From: Desulfovibrio sp. A2 | GTDB taxonomy: Bacteria > Desulfobacterota > Desulfovibrionia > Desulfovibrionales > Desulfovibrionaceae | Assembly (NCBI RefSeq): GCF_000226255.1 | Contig: NZ_AGFG01000033.1 | Coordinates: forward strand, 56,545 to 120,544 | DNA length: 64,000 nt | Direction: 5' to 3' | Shown: positions 37,395 to 44,916 of the stretch, piece by piece | Layout of the letters: each line of letters starts with the position of its first letter | How positions within the stretch are numbered: the stretch's first letter is position 1 | Position numbers and translations under genes: made by a program | Notes under the pieces: generated by a model | What the model saw: only the letters and a program-made list of their open reading frames with translations | What the model was told of the DNA's origin: nothing | The model's database searches: none

Positions 37395-38146
37395 AACTGG
37401 CCCCGCTGCTTGCCGCCCAGTGGCGTGCCTTTGCGCTGTCCACGGGCTTCCTGACCCGCCTCGCCCCGGCCCGTGCCGCCACCGACGCGGAAATGGCCGC
37501 CGGGGTGGCCCATTACCCGCTGGTGGGCCTGCTGGCGGGCCTCGTGTGCGCGGGGCCGTTCCTGCTGGGCCTGCTCGAAAACCATCCATGGATCCAGGCG
37601 CTGGGCTACGCGACCCTCATGCTGTGGGCCACGCGCGGCCTGCACTGGGACGGCTGGGCCGATCTCATGGACGCCTGGGGCAGTTCCGCCACGGGCGACC
37701 GGTTCTGGGACATCCTGAAGGACAGCCGCATCGGGGCGTTCGGGGTGCTGGGGCTGGTGTTCGGGGTACTGGGACAGGTGCTGCTGGCCCATGAAGTCCT
37801 GGCCATGAACCGGGGCTGGGCCCTGGTGTGGGCGCCCGTGCTTGGTCGCGCCGCCTGCGTGGTGCTGGCCGCCTGCGTGCCGCCGGGCTCGCGGTCCACG
37901 CTGGGCCGCCTGACCTCGGCCGGGGCCACCCACATGACCGTGCTGTTCTGCGCGGGGGTGGCCGCCGCCACTGGCGTGGCCCTGGCCGGTCCGCCCGCCG
38001 TGCTGGCCGCCGCCCTGCCCTGCGGTGCGGCCGTGGCCTGGCTGGCCGCGCTGGCCCGGCGCGAGGGCGGCCTGAACGGCGACTTCCTGGGGGCGTGCAT
38101 CATTCTGGGCGAATTGTCCGGGCTGCTGGGGGCCGTGCTGGCCTGA
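37391..38146 (+). CDS. cobS: Adenosylcobinamide-GDP ribazoletransferase
   Basis: 251 residues with a GTG start that overlaps the preceding stop. CobS joins adenosylcobinamide-GDP to alpha-ribazole in the membrane, the last step of cobalamin assembly. Visible family features: FLTRLAPARAATDAEMAAGVAHYPLVGLLAG, TRGLHWDGWADLMDAWGS (metal-binding Asp residues), LKDSRIGAFGVLGLVF and several membrane helices. No cobalamin riboswitch is visible upstream, and cobU/cobT are not adjacent. Confidence 0.92.
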   Translation: MKLAPLLAAQWRAFALSTGFLTRLAPARAATDAEMAAGVAHYPLVGLLAGLVCAGPFLLGLLENHPWIQALGYATLMLWATRGLHWDGWADLMDAWGSSATGDRFWDILKDSRIGAFGVLGLVFGVLGQVLLAHEVLAMNRGWALVWAPVLGRAACVVLAACVPPGSRSTLGRLTSAGATHMTVLFCAGVAAATGVALAGPPAVLAAALPCGAAVAWLAALARREGGLNGDFLGACIILGELSGLLGAVLA

Positions 38147-38326
38147 GCGCACGGAGTACCGGCGTCCTGCCCCGGCAACCGAACCACAGGATGGCGGGAC
38201 CAAGGAGCACGGATTCCCGTATGGCAGGGCGCATCCGGCCCGGTATTTGCTATCCTTCGGGCCGAAGGGTCCGGCGCGGCAACATTCCGACGCCGCTGGC
38301 CCCGCAACGCCGCAAAAGGATGCCTC

Positions 38327-38767
38327 ATGCCCCCGTTCCGTTTCCGTCTGCAACAGGTTCTCGACTACCGGGAACAGTTGGAAGAGCAGGCCAAACTGGC
38401 CTTCGCCCGCGCCAAGGCCGCCCACGAGGCGCAGCAGCGCCAGGTGGAGGCGGTGCGCGCGGCCATTGCCGAGGCGGAGCGGAAACTGTACGAAGACGCG
38501 CGCCTCTCGCGCGATGAACTCTGGCTGCAACGCAACTTTCTGCGCGGCCTGCGCGAAGACCTGACCCATGCCGAACTGCGCCTGCGCATGCTGGCCCAGC
38601 AGAGGGAACAGGCCCGCGCGGAACTGGTGAAGAAATCGCAGGAACGCAAGTTGTTGGAAAAGCTCAAGGACAAACAGGCGGCCCGCCATGCGCACGAAGA
38701 ACTCCTCCGCGAACAGCGCACCTATGACGAAACCGCAACGCTTCGCTTCGAGCCTCCGTCTTTCTAG
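38327..38767 (+). CDS. fliJ: Flagellar export chaperone FliJ
   Basis: 146 residues, almost entirely coiled coil. MPPFRFRLQQVLDYREQLEEQAKLAFARA at the start is the FliJ signature: a basic Phe-rich N-terminus followed by heptads. FliJ links the FliH-FliI ATPase to the FlhA export gate. Its 3' end overlaps the next gene by 80 nt. The spacer to cobS (180 nt) has no clear promoter. Confidence 0.88.
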   Translation: MPPFRFRLQQVLDYREQLEEQAKLAFARAKAAHEAQQRQVEAVRAAIAEAERKLYEDARLSRDELWLQRNFLRGLREDLTHAELRLRMLAQQREQARAELVKKSQERKLLEKLKDKQAARHAHEELLREQRTYDETATLRFEPPSF

Positions 38768-39575
38768 GCTCTGCCGCTGGCTGCTCACCGCCGCCGCCAT
38801 CAAGGTGGCCCTGCTGGTGGCCTTTGCCCTGGAACAGCCGTGGCCGTTCGCCACGGGCGGCGCACCCGCCGTGGTGGCCACCGCCGTTGCGCCGGCACCC
38901 GGCGCCAGGGCTGCCGCCCAGCCCGGCAGCGGGCTGGATCTGCCGCTGGCGGCGGACATCGCCAGCGCAACCGGGGTGGCCTCCACTCTTGCCGCCGCTT
39001 CCCCCGATTCTTCCGTCGTCCCCGCCGCATCGCCTTCCCCCGCCGTCACCGACGCGCGCGGCCGCATGCACCGCGACGGCACGGCCTGGGCAGCCGAAGC
39101 CCAGCCTGCCCCTTCCCCTGCTACGTCCCCCGCCGCATCCGCCGCATCCACCGCCCCTCCCACGGGCGGCGTTGCGGGGGCCGCCGCAGGCGGCCAGAAC
39201 GGCTTGCTCAACCGCGACGATCTGAACCGCCGCCAGGAAGACCTGAACCGCCGCGAGCAGGAACTGAAAAGCCTCGAGCAGCAGATCGACGCCAAGCTGG
39301 CCCAGATGCAGGACCTGGAGGCGCGCATCAAGATCATGCTCAAGGACGCCCAGGGCATGAAGGACGAAAAGCTGCGCCACCTGGTGGACGTGTACACCAA
39401 CATGAAGGCCAAGCAGGCGGCGGCCGTGCTGGAGACGCTGGACGAGAAGATCGCCGTCAGGATTCTGGCGGGCATGCGCGGCCGCCAGGCGGGCGAAATC
39501 CTCACCTTCGTGCAGGCGGAAAAGGCCGCCAAACTGTCCGAGGCGCTCACCCGCATGCAGCTGCCCCTCGAATAG
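38688..39575 (+). CDS. MotE-like flagellar stator chaperone (MgtE-N domain)
   Basis: 295 residues from ATG 38688 (AGGCGG at 6 nt); an alternative ATG at 38724 lacks a ribosome site. One TM near the N-terminus (WLLTAAAIKVALLVAFAL), a long Ala/Pro-rich linker (about 45-175), a coiled coil (LNRRQEDLNRREQELKSLEQQ), and an MgtE-intracellular-N-like helical repeat (VDVYTNMKAKQAAAVLETLDEKIAVRILAGM). This architecture follows fliJ in many bacteria and resembles MotE, the chaperone of stator protein MotC. Overlaps fliJ by 80 nt. Confidence 0.75.
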   Translation: MRTKNSSANSAPMTKPQRFASSLRLSRLCRWLLTAAAIKVALLVAFALEQPWPFATGGAPAVVATAVAPAPGARAAAQPGSGLDLPLAADIASATGVASTLAAASPDSSVVPAASPSPAVTDARGRMHRDGTAWAAEAQPAPSPATSPAASAASTAPPTGGVAGAAAGGQNGLLNRDDLNRRQEDLNRREQELKSLEQQIDAKLAQMQDLEARIKIMLKDAQGMKDEKLRHLVDVYTNMKAKQAAAVLETLDEKIAVRILAGMRGRQAGEILTFVQAEKAAKLSEALTRMQLPLE

Positions 39576-39578
39576 CCC

Positions 39579-40445
39579 ATGGCCCGGCTTGCCCTTACCG
39601 TGTCCTACGTGGGCACCCACCTGGCCGGGTGGCAGATCCAGGCCCGCAACGACCGGCCCCGGCCGCGCACCGTGCAGGGCGAACTGGAGCGCATCGCCGA
39701 GCGCATCGTGGGCGCGCCGGTGCGCCTGCACGGCGCGGGGCGCACCGATTCGGGCGTGCACGCCGAGGCGCAGGTGGCCCACATGGACGTGCCCGAGCAC
39801 AAGGCGGACATGGATTGGCAGCGCGCCTTCAACGCCGGGCTGCCCGACGACATCGCCGTTGCCGCCGTGGCCCGCGTGCCCGAAGACTTTCACGCCCGGT
39901 TCAGCGCGCGCGGCAAGACCTACACCTACCGCCTCTGGCCCACCCGACGCTGGGTGCCCCCCCGGCTGGCCCCCTTCGTCTGGGCCACCGGACCGCTGGA
40001 CCTCGCCGCCATGGACGAGGCCGCCGCGCACCTGATCGGCAGGCACGACTTCGCCAGCTTCCAGAACACCGGCACGGACATCGCCACCACCGTGCGCACC
40101 GTGACCACGGTGTCCCGCCGCCACGAGGGCGAAATGCTGCCCGCCCCGGGCGCGCTGCCGTGGCAGGCAGTGGGCGCTGCAAACGAAAGCCCCTTTGCGA
40201 CGGTCAGCGGCCCGCTCACGGCGGAAGACGCCCAGCCGGAATGCGCCCGCGTCATCGCCTGGGACTTCGAGGCCGACGGCTTTCTGAAGCAGATGGTCCG
40301 CAACATGATGGGCCTGCTGGTGGCCGTGGGGCGCGGCAAGCTGCACCCCGGCGACGTGCCCGCCGTCATGGCCGCCCGCGACCGCACGGCGGCCCCGCCC
40401 ACAGCGCCCGCGCCAGGCCTGACCCTGACCCGCGTGCACTACTGA
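39579..40445 (+). CDS. truA: tRNA pseudouridine(38-40) synthase
   Basis: 288 residues, normal for TruA. The catalytic motif [17 protein letters not shown] contains the essential Asp; further signatures are [44 protein letters not shown] and the C-terminal [23 protein letters not shown]. It modifies U38-U40 in the anticodon arm of many tRNAs. It starts 3 nt after the MotE-like gene, so it is the last gene of the cobS-side/flagellar operon. Confidence 0.95.
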   Translation: MARLALTVSYVGTHLAGWQIQARNDRPRPRTVQGELERIAERIVGAPVRLHGAGRTDSGVHAEAQVAHMDVPEHKADMDWQRAFNAGLPDDIAVAAVARVPEDFHARFSARGKTYTYRLWPTRRWVPPRLAPFVWATGPLDLAAMDEAAAHLIGRHDFASFQNTGTDIATTVRTVTTVSRRHEGEMLPAPGALPWQAVGAANESPFATVSGPLTAEDAQPECARVIAWDFEADGFLKQMVRNMMGLLVAVGRGKLHPGDVPAVMAARDRTAAPPTAPAPGLTLTRVHY

Positions 40446-40620
40446 CCAGCAGGCGGCACGCGCCCCGCCGCATGTCGCGAAGCCCGCATCCCACAGGCGC
40501 CCGACCGCCCCGGCCCGCCGCGACACCCCGCGTCGCATCCGCCCCGCGCCACCTTCCCGCCTTTCCTTCCGAGCCGCCCTTCCGAGCCGCCTTTTTTTGC
40601 GCCATGCCCGCCACGCCACG

Positions 40621-40651
40621 AAAAACGGCGCACCCCATGGGGCGCGCCGTT
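40621..40651 (-). terminator. Intrinsic terminator of fliM
   Basis: On the minus strand AACGGCGCGCCCC...GGGGTGCGCCGTT followed by TTT, one mismatch in a 13-bp stem. It starts 29 nt after the fliM stop, between convergent truA and fliM. Confidence 0.85.
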
Positions 40652-40679
40652 CGTACATGCGTGCGGGAACAGCCGCGCA

Positions 40680-41660
40680 TCAGGTGTAACGCGGCTCTTC
40701 TTCCTTGATGATCTGGAAGGCCTTGTTGGCCTTCACCGTGCCGGAAATGCCCCAGAACTTGGTCACGCCTTCCACGGTGCATTCCAGCAGGTCGTCGGTG
40801 TCCGTGTCCAGCAGCAGCACGTCGCCCACCTGCAACCGCAACAGCTGGTTGCCGGAAATCTTGGTTTCACCGAAGCGCACCTTCATGTTCACCGGGGTTT
40901 CCAGCAGCCGTTCCTTCAGGCGCGAGACCCAGGCGTGGTCCACTTCCAGGCGTTCGGTCTGAAAGCTGGCGTGCAGCTTGGAGCGGATGGGTTCGATGGT
41001 GGCGTAGGGCAGGCAGATGACCAGCGAGCCGATGGCCGTTTCCAGCTCCACCTCGAAGGTGATCACCACCACCACGTCGCTGGGCGGCACGATGGCCGCG
41101 AACTGCGGGTTGATCTCGGAGCGCACCAGTTCCAGGCTCACGTCGTGCACCGGCCGCCACGACTCTTCCATGTTGTCGAGGGCGATCTTGATCACCCGGT
41201 CCACGATGGCCTGTTCGATGCGCGTGAATTCGCGGCCCTCGATCTTGGGCTGGCTGCCCGCGCCGCCGAAGAAATTCTCCACCAGGGCGAAGACCAGGCG
41301 CGAGTCGACCACGATGATGGCGTTGCCGCGCAGCGGCTCCATCTTGAAGATGTTGATGCTGGTGGGCACCGGCAGCGAGCGCATGAAATCGCCGAACTTG
41401 GTCATGTCGATGGAGATGGGGTTCAGCTCCACCCGCTTGCGCACGGTGTTGGACAGCGCATTGGTGCACAGCCGCGCGAACCGGTCGTTGACGATTTCAA
41501 GAACCGGCATGCGGCCGCGAATGATGCGGTCCTGATTGGCGAGGTCGAACGGGACAATGCCCGAATCGTCCTCGGGTATGTCGGATTCGCTTTCTATTTC
41601 GCCGCCGGAAAGGCCGCGAAGCAGTGCATCGACCTCGTCCTGCGCCAGAATCTTGTTCAT
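40680..41660 (-). CDS. fliM: Flagellar motor switch protein FliM
   Basis: 326 residues, normal. N-terminal CheY-P-binding peptide MNKILAQDEVDALLRGLSGG, then the GGXG-containing middle domain (ENFFGGAGSQPKI) that contacts FliG, and a C-terminal SpoA domain with MKVRFGETKISGNQLLRLQVGDVLLLD. Part of the C-ring that switches rotation. It follows the coiled-coil membrane-protein gene on the same strand at 295 nt. No other C-ring gene is adjacent. Confidence 0.97.
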   Translation of the reverse strand: MNKILAQDEVDALLRGLSGGEIESESDIPEDDSGIVPFDLANQDRIIRGRMPVLEIVNDRFARLCTNALSNTVRKRVELNPISIDMTKFGDFMRSLPVPTSINIFKMEPLRGNAIIVVDSRLVFALVENFFGGAGSQPKIEGREFTRIEQAIVDRVIKIALDNMEESWRPVHDVSLELVRSEINPQFAAIVPPSDVVVVITFEVELETAIGSLVICLPYATIEPIRSKLHASFQTERLEVDHAWVSRLKERLLETPVNMKVRFGETKISGNQLLRLQVGDVLLLDTDTDDLLECTVEGVTKFWGISGTVKANKAFQIIKEEEPRYT

Positions 41661-41955
41661 GGTGGTGCGGGCTCCTCGCGCATGGGGCGCTGAATGGCCG
41701 GATAGTGGCAGTGACGGCGGGCCGGGTCAAGCGGCGCGGGCAACGGCACGCGGGGAAGAACCTGCCGGGCGTCGGCCGAAGTCCGCCACACGCCTGCCCG
41801 CATGCCGCCGGGGGCAGTGCGCACCGGGAGAATCCTGCCGTCGCCGCATTTCTCTGCAAGATGAACGCCAATCCGGCGCGGCTGGATGCGGCACGGAAAA
41901 ACGGACCGGATACGGCCGCGCTGCGGAATGCGAACCAGCCCCAGCGGGCGGTCCC

Positions 41956-42423
41956 TTACTCGTCGGAAAGGTTGGGGTAGCGCTGGCGCATCCGGTGCAC
42001 CACGTCGGCCTTCACGTATCCGAGCATGCTCACGATTTCGATGAGCGGATAGGCAGACTTGGACTGGTCGCGGTAGCTGCGGGCCTTGCCGAGCTGCTCG
42101 GCGGACAGCAGCCGTTCGTGCAGCAGCGCATCGAGGATGCTGCCGAACTGGCTGGCCTGCTGGCGCGCCTCGCGGTCCTTGCGCACTTCCATTTCGCGGC
42201 TGGCCCGCTCGTCCGCCTCGGCCAGCCTGCGACGCAGTTCATGCTCGACGATCTTGAGCTGCTGGATGTTCTCCTGCAGCTTGCGCAGGTCCAGGGCCAC
42301 CGCGCGCCGCCGGGAATGCAGGTCGCGCAGCCGTTCCTCGTGCGCGGCGTTGGAGCGCTGGGTGGAAACCAGCACCATCACGAGCAGCAAGAAACCAATC
42401 ACCGCGCCAAGCACGATTTCCAT
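41956..42423 (-). CDS. Membrane-anchored coiled-coil protein with GspE-N-like C-terminus
   Basis: 155 residues from ATG 42423 (AAAGGGG upstream). One N-terminal TM (MEIVLGAVIGFLLLVMVLV), a long coiled coil (about 25-95, NAAHEERLRDLHSRRRAVALDL on through REMEVRKDREARQQ), and a compact C-terminal segment LLSAEQLGKARSYRDQ...IVSMLGYVKADVV that resembles the MshEN/GspE-N fold of c-di-GMP-binding type II/IV ATPases. No family recognised. Placed just upstream of fliM on the same strand; a motility or c-di-GMP role is only suggestion. Confidence 0.7.
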   Translation of the reverse strand: MEIVLGAVIGFLLLVMVLVSTQRSNAAHEERLRDLHSRRRAVALDLRKLQENIQQLKIVEHELRRRLAEADERASREMEVRKDREARQQASQFGSILDALLHERLLSAEQLGKARSYRDQSKSAYPLIEIVSMLGYVKADVVHRMRQRYPNLSDE

Positions 42424-42461
42424 GCGCGAAGCCCCTTTCGTCAACCCTGTTCTTTCTTCTA

Positions 42462-42490
42462 AATCTACAGGACGATTATCGAATGTGCAA
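42462..42490 (-). promoter_or_regulatory. Candidate sigma-70 promoter for the coiled-coil gene
   Basis: On the minus strand TTGCAC, 17 nt, TAGATT, with the -10 about 40 nt upstream of the ATG at 42423. Lies in the divergent spacer with the gene at 42631. Confidence 0.4.
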
Positions 42491-42630
42491 TGCCATCCCG
42501 CAACGCGCCGCCATCGCCCCCACATCACCCGGCACGGCCTGCCCCGGCCCGGTTGCGAGCGAAGCGTCGCCCCTTGCCATATGCAGCGTCTTGGGGCAGT
42601 TGCAGGCAAGGAACCGTCCAAGGAGTCGTG

Positions 42631-44499
42631 ATGTCCCTCCCGTCTTCACCATCCACGCCGCCTGAGCCGCCAGCCCGCGTCCCTCGCGGGGCGGCGGCGG
42701 TTACCCTGCCGGACGGCCGCACGCTGCGTCTGCCCCTGCCCGCCGCCCCGGCGGACGGCGATGCGGCCTCGTCCGAAACCTCCGGAGGCGCGGCGGTTCC
42801 GGCATCTGCGTCCAGCCAGGGGGCTGGCCCGGCGGACACCCTGGCCCGCCTGGTGTGGATGAGCGGCCAGGTGGACCCGCCAGCGCTGTGCTCCGGCCTT
42901 GGCCGCTGCGGGCGGTGCGCCGCGCGCTTCACCCGTGGCGCGCCCGCGCCCCATGCGGCGGACACGGCCCATTTTTCCGAAACGGAACTGGCCGATGGCT
43001 GGCGGCTGCTGTGCCGTCACGCGCCGCCCACCCCGCTCATTCAGTCCGGCCTGCCCGATTCGGCGCACGGCCCGAGTGAACCAGGTGGCCCGCACGATGC
43101 GGACGCCGGGGCCTGCGACATCGCCTTCACCCTGCCCGCGGGGGCGGCCCCGCGCCGCACGCGGGTGGTGGACGCGCCCATGGAGCACGCCCCGGGGGAC
43201 GCCCCGGAAGTATCCACGCCGCTGCTCCTCGCCATCGACCTCGGCACCACCACCCTGCACTGGTCTGCCCTTGCGCCCGACGGACGCCGCGTGGCCCACG
43301 GCGCGGAGCTGAACCCCCAGATGGGCGCGGGCAGCGAGGTCATGTCGCGCCTGGCCGTGGCCTCGTCCCCCGCCGGGCTCGCGACCCTGCGCCGCCTGGC
43401 CCTGGCGGCCGTGGGCCGCATCGCCGCCGGGCTGCCCGGCCCGGTGCGCGGGCTGTGCGTGGCGGGCAACACGGCCATGACCGCCATCCTGCTGGGGCGC
43501 GGGGTGTCCGGCCTAGCCACCGCCCCCTACCGGCTGGACTACGCGGGCGGCACGGCGGAAACCCTGCCGGAGCCGCCGCTGCTGGCGGCCGTGCCCGACG
43601 TGTGGATTCCCCCTCAACCCGCGCCCTTCGTGGGTGGCGACGTGGCGGCGGGCATGGCGGCCCTGCTGTACGGCGGGCTGGCGGCCGCACCCGGCGATTC
43701 CGCCCCCCTTGCCCCGCTGGCCGCATCCCCGCCCCGCTTCCCCTTCCTGCTGGCGGACCTGGGCACCAACGGCGAATTCGTGCTGGCCACCGGCCCGGAA
43801 AGCGCGCTGGTGACTAGCGTGGCCCTGGGCCCCGCGCTGGAAGGCATCGGCCTGTCCTGCGGCGGGGTGGCCCAGCCGGGTGCCGTGGCCGCGTTCACCC
43901 TGGGGCCCACGGGCCTCGCGCCTACCGTCCTGCCCCACGACGACGGCACGCCCGCCGCCCCCACCCACCTGTGCGGCACGGGGTATATTTCGCTGCTCAA
44001 GGTGCTGTTGCGCGCCGGGCTGCTTGACGAAGACGGCCGCTTCGTGATGGAACCGCATTCCCCGCTGGCGCGCCGTCTGGCCGCATCGCTGGTCATGGTG
44101 CGCGGCGAACGGCGTCTGCCCCTGCCTGGGGGCTTGCATCTTTCGGCGGGCGACGTAGAAGAAGTGCTGAAGGTGAAGGCCGCCTTCTCCCTTGCCTACG
44201 AACGACTGCTGGCGGAAGCCGGCATGCCCGGAACGGCGCTGGACGCCGTGTACCTTGCCGGGGCGCTGGGCGAACACGCCCGCCCCGAAGACCTCGAAAC
44301 ACTGGGATTCCTGCCCGCCGGGGTGGCCAGCCGCGCGCGGGCCATCGGCAACGCCTCACTGCGCGGGGCGGAACTGCTGCTGCTCCACCCGGAACTGCGC
44401 GGCCGCATCGTCGCCTGGCGCGCCGGTTGCCGCGTGGTGGACCTGACCGCCGCCACAGGCTTCGCGCATGCCTTCGTGCGCCACATGCGCCTGGGTTGA
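42631..44499 (+). CDS. Corrinoid-protein reductive activator (RACE/RamA-like, ASKHA domain)
   Basis: 622 residues, ATG preceded by AAGGAGTCG. A ferredoxin-like N-terminus with a 2Fe-2S motif, Cys in CSGLGRCGRC and a fourth Cys in RLLCRH (pattern C-X5-C-X2-C...C), is followed by an actin-like ATPase domain of the DUF4445 type: LLLAIDLGTTTLHWSAL, LNPQMGAGSEVMSRL, VAGNTAMTAILLG, FLLADLGTNGEFVL, YLAGALGEHARPEDLETLGFLP. Such proteins use ATP to reduce Co(II) corrinoid proteins back to Co(I) in methyltransferase systems. No corrinoid protein or methyltransferase is adjacent. The 417-nt spacer after it holds nothing I recognise. Confidence 0.85.
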   Translation: MSLPSSPSTPPEPPARVPRGAAAVTLPDGRTLRLPLPAAPADGDAASSETSGGAAVPASASSQGAGPADTLARLVWMSGQVDPPALCSGLGRCGRCAARFTRGAPAPHAADTAHFSETELADGWRLLCRHAPPTPLIQSGLPDSAHGPSEPGGPHDADAGACDIAFTLPAGAAPRRTRVVDAPMEHAPGDAPEVSTPLLLAIDLGTTTLHWSALAPDGRRVAHGAELNPQMGAGSEVMSRLAVASSPAGLATLRRLALAAVGRIAAGLPGPVRGLCVAGNTAMTAILLGRGVSGLATAPYRLDYAGGTAETLPEPPLLAAVPDVWIPPQPAPFVGGDVAAGMAALLYGGLAAAPGDSAPLAPLAASPPRFPFLLADLGTNGEFVLATGPESALVTSVALGPALEGIGLSCGGVAQPGAVAAFTLGPTGLAPTVLPHDDGTPAAPTHLCGTGYISLLKVLLRAGLLDEDGRFVMEPHSPLARRLAASLVMVRGERRLPLPGGLHLSAGDVEEVLKVKAAFSLAYERLLAEAGMPGTALDAVYLAGALGEHARPEDLETLGFLPAGVASRARAIGNASLRGAELLLLHPELRGRIVAWRAGCRVVDLTAATGFAHAFVRHMRLG

Positions 44500-44916
44500 C
44501 CGCCGTGTGCCCACGGGCGCGCCGCATGACGCAAGATTGCCCGAAACGCGGGCCCGCCGCCGCCCTGCACCGCCTCCGCCCTGCGGGGGCCTGCACTCCG
44601 CCGAACGGCACGGGCAAGGCGACCCGGACGGCGACCCCGGAACTTCCGGGACCATGATCGACACCTGAACGCCGGAAGCTCCGGGCAGCCACGCGCCCCC
44701 CGAGCACCTTGCGCGACCACGCGTCCCGGTCGTCCCGGTCGCCCCAAGCGTATTGATTCCATGACACGGGCCGCGCACCGTCAGCAGCCGCCCGCACCGC
44801 GCCCGCATCACCATCCAGGGCACGGCGACACCGGCCCCGCGCCCGGCGGCCCTCCGCCCCACGCCCGGCAGCCCATGCATCGTCGGCCACGCCGACACCC
44901 AACCAACGGACCCCGC

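Noticed and set aside
36275..38146. A 623-codon open frame ending with cobS
   Set aside because: Upstream codons lie out of frame over the SAM hydrolase gene; cobS begins with GTG at 37391.
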